A DNA stretch of 8,429 bases. Source: JAUXIQ01 sp030620925 [NCBI: Nitrospinota bacterium] (GTDB lineage Bacteria > JAUXIQ01). The notes beneath the pieces were generated by a model. That model did not search any database, was not told the DNA's origin, and saw only the letters and a list, made by a program, of their open reading frames with translations. Below, in pieces: positions 5,731-8,429 of the stretch (position 1 is the stretch's first letter; every line of letters begins with the position of its first letter). A program made the translations under genes and the position numbers. The DNA is taken from positions 1-8,429 of the forward strand of contig JAUXIQ010000067.1 of assembly GCA_030620925.1 (NCBI GenBank), given 5' to 3'.

Positions 5731-6918
5731 ATGAGAATAATTCTATTTACGGGCAAAGGAGGCGTGGGGAAAACCACCATCTCAGCCGCTACCGCCGTCA
5801 GGTGCGCTCAACTGGGTTACAGGACCATAGTCATCAGCACCGACATTGCCCACAGCCTGGCCGACGCTTTTGGAGAAGAGATAGGCAACGAGCCCGTTTC
5901 TCTCATGGACAACCTCTGCGCGCAGGAAATAGACGTCAACGAAGAAATCAAAGCCCACTGGGGCACCATCCAGGATTTCGTCACCAGCTTCCTCACCAAG
6001 CAGGGGTTTGACGCGATCATCGCCGAGGAGTTCTCTGTTTTTCCGGGGACAGAGGAGATGTTTTCCCTCATGAAGCTCAATAGTCATTACGAGAGCGGGA
6101 AATACGACGTGGCGATCGTAGACTGTGCACCCACGGGGGCCACTATCAGGATGCTCAGTTTTCCCGATATCCTCAAATGGTACATGGAGAAGCTGTTCAA
6201 CCTGGAACGCAAGCTGGTGAGGACCCTTCGTCCCATAGCCCAGAAGATAACCAAGATACCGCTCCCCTCGGATGATGTATACATATCCTTCGAAGAACTT
6301 TACAAAAAAGTGGGCAACATCAAGGACATCCTGATGAACCCCAAGGAAGCCAGCATAAGGTTAGTTTGCAACGCCGAGAAGATGGTCATCAAAGAGTCGC
6401 AGCGCGCTTATACCTATCTCAACCTGTTCGGATATCCGGTGGACTCGGTGGTGGTGAACCGTCTACTCCCTTCCGAGGCGCGTAAATCCTACCTGCAGCA
6501 TTGGAAATCCATACAGGAAAAATACCTGAAGGAGGTGGAGGAGGCGTTCGGCCCACTGCCCATATTCCACGTAAAGTTCTTCGAGAGGGAGATATCGGGC
6601 GCTGGGGACCTTTCCCTGGTCGCTGATGATACTTACGGGGAAAGCGATCCCGCCAAAATACTCTACCGCGGTAAACCCATGCAAATAAAGCAGAAAGGCA
6701 AGGATTACAACCTCTCGCTGAAACTCCCCTTCATGGACAAAGAAAACCTTGATATGTGGGTGCGGGGAGACGAGTTGATCCTTCAGGTGGATAACTTCAA
6801 GCGGAACATTTTCCTCCCCAGGACTCTGGTGGACAAAAAGATAAAGAACGCCGAGTTTCTGGGAAACACGCTGCATATAACCTTTGAGGGAGAAAAAGAT
6901 GGCGGAAAGAAAAAGTAA
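5731..6918 (+). CDS. ArsA/Get3-family ATPase with C-terminal Hsp20-like domain
   Basis: This is a single-NTPase-domain member of the ArsA/GET3 family (395 residues). The deviant Walker A motif is GKGGVGKTT at 8-16. The switch I region reads STDIAHS at 36-42, where most members have STDPAHS. PGTEEM is at 105-110, and the DCAPTGAT motif at 131-138 is followed by IRMLSFPD. Residues about 324-386 form a beta-rich alpha-crystallin-like domain, the ArsA_HSP20 type, with LSLKLPFMDK, a GDELILQV strand and NTLHITFEGE. The four cysteines (25, 63, 132, 213) do not form the Get3 zinc CxxC or an obvious arsenite-binding trio, and no ars genes are nearby, so arsenite export is unlikely. A role in protein targeting or chaperoning is possible but unproven. 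I prefer the ATG at 5731, eight bases after GGAG; an ATG at 5725 is only two bases from it. The end overlaps the next gene by 20 bases. Confidence 0.9.
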   Translation: MRIILFTGKGGVGKTTISAATAVRCAQLGYRTIVISTDIAHSLADAFGEEIGNEPVSLMDNLCAQEIDVNEEIKAHWGTIQDFVTSFLTKQGFDAIIAEEFSVFPGTEEMFSLMKLNSHYESGKYDVAIVDCAPTGATIRMLSFPDILKWYMEKLFNLERKLVRTLRPIAQKITKIPLPSDDVYISFEELYKKVGNIKDILMNPKEASIRLVCNAEKMVIKESQRAYTYLNLFGYPVDSVVVNRLLPSEARKSYLQHWKSIQEKYLKEVEEAFGPLPIFHVKFFEREISGAGDLSLVADDTYGESDPAKILYRGKPMQIKQKGKDYNLSLKLPFMDKENLDMWVRGDELILQVDNFKRNIFLPRTLVDKKIKNAEFLGNTLHITFEGEKDGGKKK

Positions 6919-7096
6919 AAAGAGTGTGGAGAGCGATCTTCTCCCCGAGTTTTCAGAAGCCAAGAGCCATCTACTGAAAGCGCAGAAGGAGTTTTTACTG
7001 GCGGTACGATCCGTATTGGATAAAGCCATAGAGCGAGCCGAAGACGTTGCCAAAAAACAGAAGAGAAAGACGATCAAGAAGGTCGAGATAAAGTAG
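6899..7096 (+). CDS. Small basic helical protein overlapping the ArsA-family gene (65 aa)
   Basis: I do not recognise a named family. The ATG at 6899 has a GAGGGAG site at 6886-6892, six bases upstream, and the frame runs 65 codons to TAG. An in-frame TTG at 6884 would use the ribosome site itself and is unlikely. The first 20 bases overlap the end of the ATPase gene in another frame, so the two are probably translated together. The protein has a lysine-rich start (MAERKSKKS), a long predicted amphipathic helix at about 18-52 (including LLKAQKEFLLAVRSVLDKAI) and a strongly basic tail (KKQKRKTIKKVEIK). There is no cysteine, signal peptide or membrane span. It may bind the ATPase, a nucleic acid or a membrane surface; only the coupling to the ATPase is supported. 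The strong ribosome site and defined helix argue for a real gene despite its size. Confidence 0.75.
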   Translation: MAERKSKKSVESDLLPEFSEAKSHLLKAQKEFLLAVRSVLDKAIERAEDVAKKQKRKTIKKVEIK

Positions 7097-7099
7097 TAT

Positions 7100-7118
7100 G
7101 CCCACGGCGGCTTTTTTT
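7100..7118 (+). terminator. Weak candidate terminator after the small basic protein
   Basis: A GC-rich segment, GCCCACGGCGGC at 7100-7111, is followed directly by seven T (7112-7118). The T-tract suits an intrinsic terminator, but the best stem I can draw is only GCC with GGC (3 bp). This is therefore a weak candidate. If it works at all, it would separate the ArsA pair from the DAHP synthase gene. Confidence 0.2.
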
Positions 7119-7124
7119 AACCCT

Positions 7125-7152
7125 CCCGGCTACCGGGAAACCCCGGCGCCGG
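7125..7152 (+). promoter_or_regulatory. GC-rich palindromes in the DAHP synthase leader
   Basis: CCCGG at 7125-7129 and CCGGG at 7133-7137 make a 5-bp stem with a 3-base loop. Five bases later CCGGCGCCGG at 7143-7152 is a perfect 10-base palindrome. The arms can also pair with each other in other ways. They lie in the 92-base gap before the DAHP synthase gene, about 36 bases from its start. They may be an attenuator, an operator or the remains of a terminator. The symmetry is visible; any function is inference. Confidence 0.3.
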
Positions 7153-7188
7153 ATAACAATCACCTGATCAGAATCCGAGGAAGAGCAG

Positions 7189-8202
7189 ATGATAATAGTT
7201 CTCAAACCAAGTACCACTGACGAGGAATTAAAAGAGATCGAGAAGAAGGTCAATGAGTGGGGGCTCAAGCTCCACGTCTCCAAAGGCACCGACAGGACTA
7301 TCCTGGGCGTCATAGGCGGCGACGCCGTCATGTACCAGGACGCTTTGATAGGCTTCCCCGGGGTGGAAAAGATAATGCCCATCATGCAGCCCTTCAAGCT
7401 GGTGGGCCGCGAGATCAAACCCTTCGACACCGTGGTCAAAGTCGGCGACACGGAAATAGGGGGAAAGAAGATCAACGTCATGGCCGGGCCCTGCGCCATC
7501 GAGAATTTGGACATACTGCTGGAGATCGCCGACACGGTGAAGGAAGCGGGGGCCACCTTCCTGCGCGGCGGCGCTTTCAAGCCGAGGACATCCCCCTACA
7601 GCTTTCAGGGCCTGGAAGAAGAAGGGCTCAAATACCTTGCAGAGGCCAAGGAGCGCACCGGTCTCAACGTCATAACCGAGCTGATGGACCCCAGGGATTT
7701 GGAGCTGGTCCACCGCTACACGGATATCATTCAGATAGGCGCCCGCAATATGCAGAACTTCAGGCTCCTCAAGGAAGTGGGAAACCAGGAAAAGCCCGTG
7801 CTGCTCAAGAGGGGCATGAGCTCCACCATAAACGACCTCCTCATGTCCGCCGAATATATCGCCTCCAACGGGAACGAAAACATAATCCTCTGCGAACGCG
7901 GCATAAGAACCTTCGAGAACTATACCCGCAACACCCTGGACCTCAGCGCCGTACCCGCAGCGAAGGAGCTGAGCCACCTTCCCGTCGTAGTGGACCCCAG
8001 CCACGGGGTGGGCAAGTGGAGCCTGGTCATGCCCATGGCCAAAGCCGCCCTGGCCGCCGGCGCTGACGGCCTGATGATAGAAGTTCACCCCAGGCCTCAG
8101 GAGGCCTTCTCCGACGGCCCTCAGTCTCTCAAACCCAAAGTATTCGCCCGGATGATGGAAGAACTAAAAGAGATAGCCTCGGCAGTAGGCAGAGAGCTAT
8201 AG
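7189..8202 (+). CDS. aroF: 3-deoxy-7-phosphoheptulonate (DAHP) synthase, type I-beta with ferredoxin-like domain
   Basis: This enzyme joins phosphoenolpyruvate and erythrose 4-phosphate to give DAHP, the first step of the shikimate pathway to aromatic amino acids, in the cytosol. Residues 1 to about 70 form the ferredoxin-like regulatory domain ([39 protein letters not shown]), which in the Thermotoga maritima enzyme mediates feedback inhibition by tyrosine and phenylalanine. The TIM-barrel catalytic domain follows with AGPCAIE at 99-105, [15 protein letters not shown] at 127-141, LLKRGM at 205-210 and DPSHGVG at 269-275. The metal ligands Cys102, His272, Glu298 and Asp309 fall at the same numbers as in the T. 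maritima enzyme, so the protein is complete and probably active. The length of 337 residues is normal. The ATG at 7189 is preceded by GAGGAAG. The next gene begins 12 bases after the stop. The symbol follows common use for this subtype; aroG or aroA are also used. Confidence 0.95.
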   Translation: MIIVLKPSTTDEELKEIEKKVNEWGLKLHVSKGTDRTILGVIGGDAVMYQDALIGFPGVEKIMPIMQPFKLVGREIKPFDTVVKVGDTEIGGKKINVMAGPCAIENLDILLEIADTVKEAGATFLRGGAFKPRTSPYSFQGLEEEGLKYLAEAKERTGLNVITELMDPRDLELVHRYTDIIQIGARNMQNFRLLKEVGNQEKPVLLKRGMSSTINDLLMSAEYIASNGNENIILCERGIRTFENYTRNTLDLSAVPAAKELSHLPVVVDPSHGVGKWSLVMPMAKAALAAGADGLMIEVHPRPQEAFSDGPQSLKPKVFARMMEELKEIASAVGREL

Positions 8203-8214
8203 GAAGACGGACCA

Positions 8215-8429
8215 ATGAATGTACACATTACTATATACGGAGATTACGTCTGCCCCTTCTGTTATGTCGGGGACGAAATGATCAAACAGTTGGGAGAGGA
8301 ATACGATTTAACCGTCGAATGGCGGGGGTACCAGATCCATAAAGAAGGGAAATCCTCCCGATATATGGAGCCGGGCTATGTGGACAGAAAGTGGAATATC
8401 CTCAGACAACTGGCCGCGGAAATGGAAAG
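8215..8429 (+). CDS. DsbA/FrnE-family thioredoxin-fold oxidoreductase (N-terminal part)
   Basis: The ATG at 8215 opens a frame that runs off the window after 71 codons. The N-terminus, MNVHITIYGDYVCPFCYVGD, has the thioredoxin-fold strand followed by the redox motif CPFC (Cys13 and Cys16). That arrangement is characteristic of the cytosolic DsbA-like FrnE / 2-hydroxychromene-2-carboxylate isomerase group (PF01323). The following VEWRGYQIHKEG fits the usual family segment after the first helix. There is no signal peptide, so it probably works in the cytosol, perhaps in thiol-disulfide exchange. It lies 12 bases after the DAHP synthase stop, and its AGGA ribosome site overlaps that stop codon, so it is very likely co-transcribed. 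The remaining two thirds of the protein are not visible. Confidence 0.85.
   Translation, partial: MNVHITIYGDYVCPFCYVGDEMIKQLGEEYDLTVEWRGYQIHKEGKSSRYMEPGYVDRKWNILRQLAAEME

Noticed and set aside
6463-7077. 204-codon minus-strand open frame across the end of the ATPase gene
   Set aside because: It runs antisense to two well-supported genes and shows no ribosome site or domain signature that I can see.
7151-7160. GGATAACAAT, matching part of the Escherichia coli lac operator
   Set aside because: Only ten bases match, the symmetric other half is missing, and no LacI-type gene is present; a chance match.
7228-8088. 286-codon minus-strand open frame
   Set aside because: It is fully antisense to the DAHP synthase, which has all catalytic residues; the predicted product is a low-complexity mix rich in G, H and V with no family resemblance.

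Overview
The window is a compact bacterial chromosomal segment with ordinary sigma-70 promoters, strong Shine-Dalgarno sites and GC-rich protein-coding sequence. The taxon cannot be fixed from sequence alone. The ArsA ATPase with an Hsp20-like tail, and the DAHP synthase with an N-terminal ferredoxin-like domain, both occur in Chloroflexota (Dehalococcoidia-like) and in other anaerobic or thermophilic bacteria, so a Chloroflexota-type host is a weak guess.

Left edge (1-243): an AT-rich stretch (91 of the first 240 bases are G or C by my count, about 38%) carries the last 73 codons of a rightward gene that begins outside the window. It ends in a small inverted repeat and faces the leftward block convergently.

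Leftward block (5477 down to 244, minus strand): six genes with gaps of about 12-60 bases, probably one transcript from a promoter near 5601-5629. In order of transcription they are a PhoU-like DUF47 Pit accessory protein, a PiT-family phosphate permease, a RidA-family enamine/imine deaminase, a protein with an N-terminal GNAT acetyltransferase fold, a radical SAM protein with a B12-binding-like N-terminal domain, and a 77-residue protein of unknown function. The first two form a well-known pair. The tail of RidA, GNAT, radical SAM and small protein is the less usual part. The small gene is in frame with the radical SAM gene, separated from it by one TAG codon and four sense codons.

Divergent control region (5478-5730): about 250 bases without a gene. 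It holds two well-formed sigma-70-like promoters pointing away from each other, with about 42 bases between their -35 boxes.

Rightward block (5731 to the right edge, plus strand): a single-domain ArsA/Get3-type ATPase with a C-terminal Hsp20-like domain, an overlapping 65-residue basic helical protein, a DAHP synthase (first step of the shikimate pathway) whose metal ligands fall at the same residue numbers as in the Thermotoga maritima enzyme, and the start of a DsbA/FrnE-family oxidoreductase that runs off the window. The first pair and the last pair are each tightly coupled. The 92-base gap before the DAHP synthase contains GC-rich palindromes that could be a control site.

No mobile element, CRISPR array, tRNA or rRNA was seen. 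Nothing here is a clearly new system. The best leads are the extended phosphate operon with its unassigned radical SAM/small-protein pair, and the ArsA plus small basic protein module.
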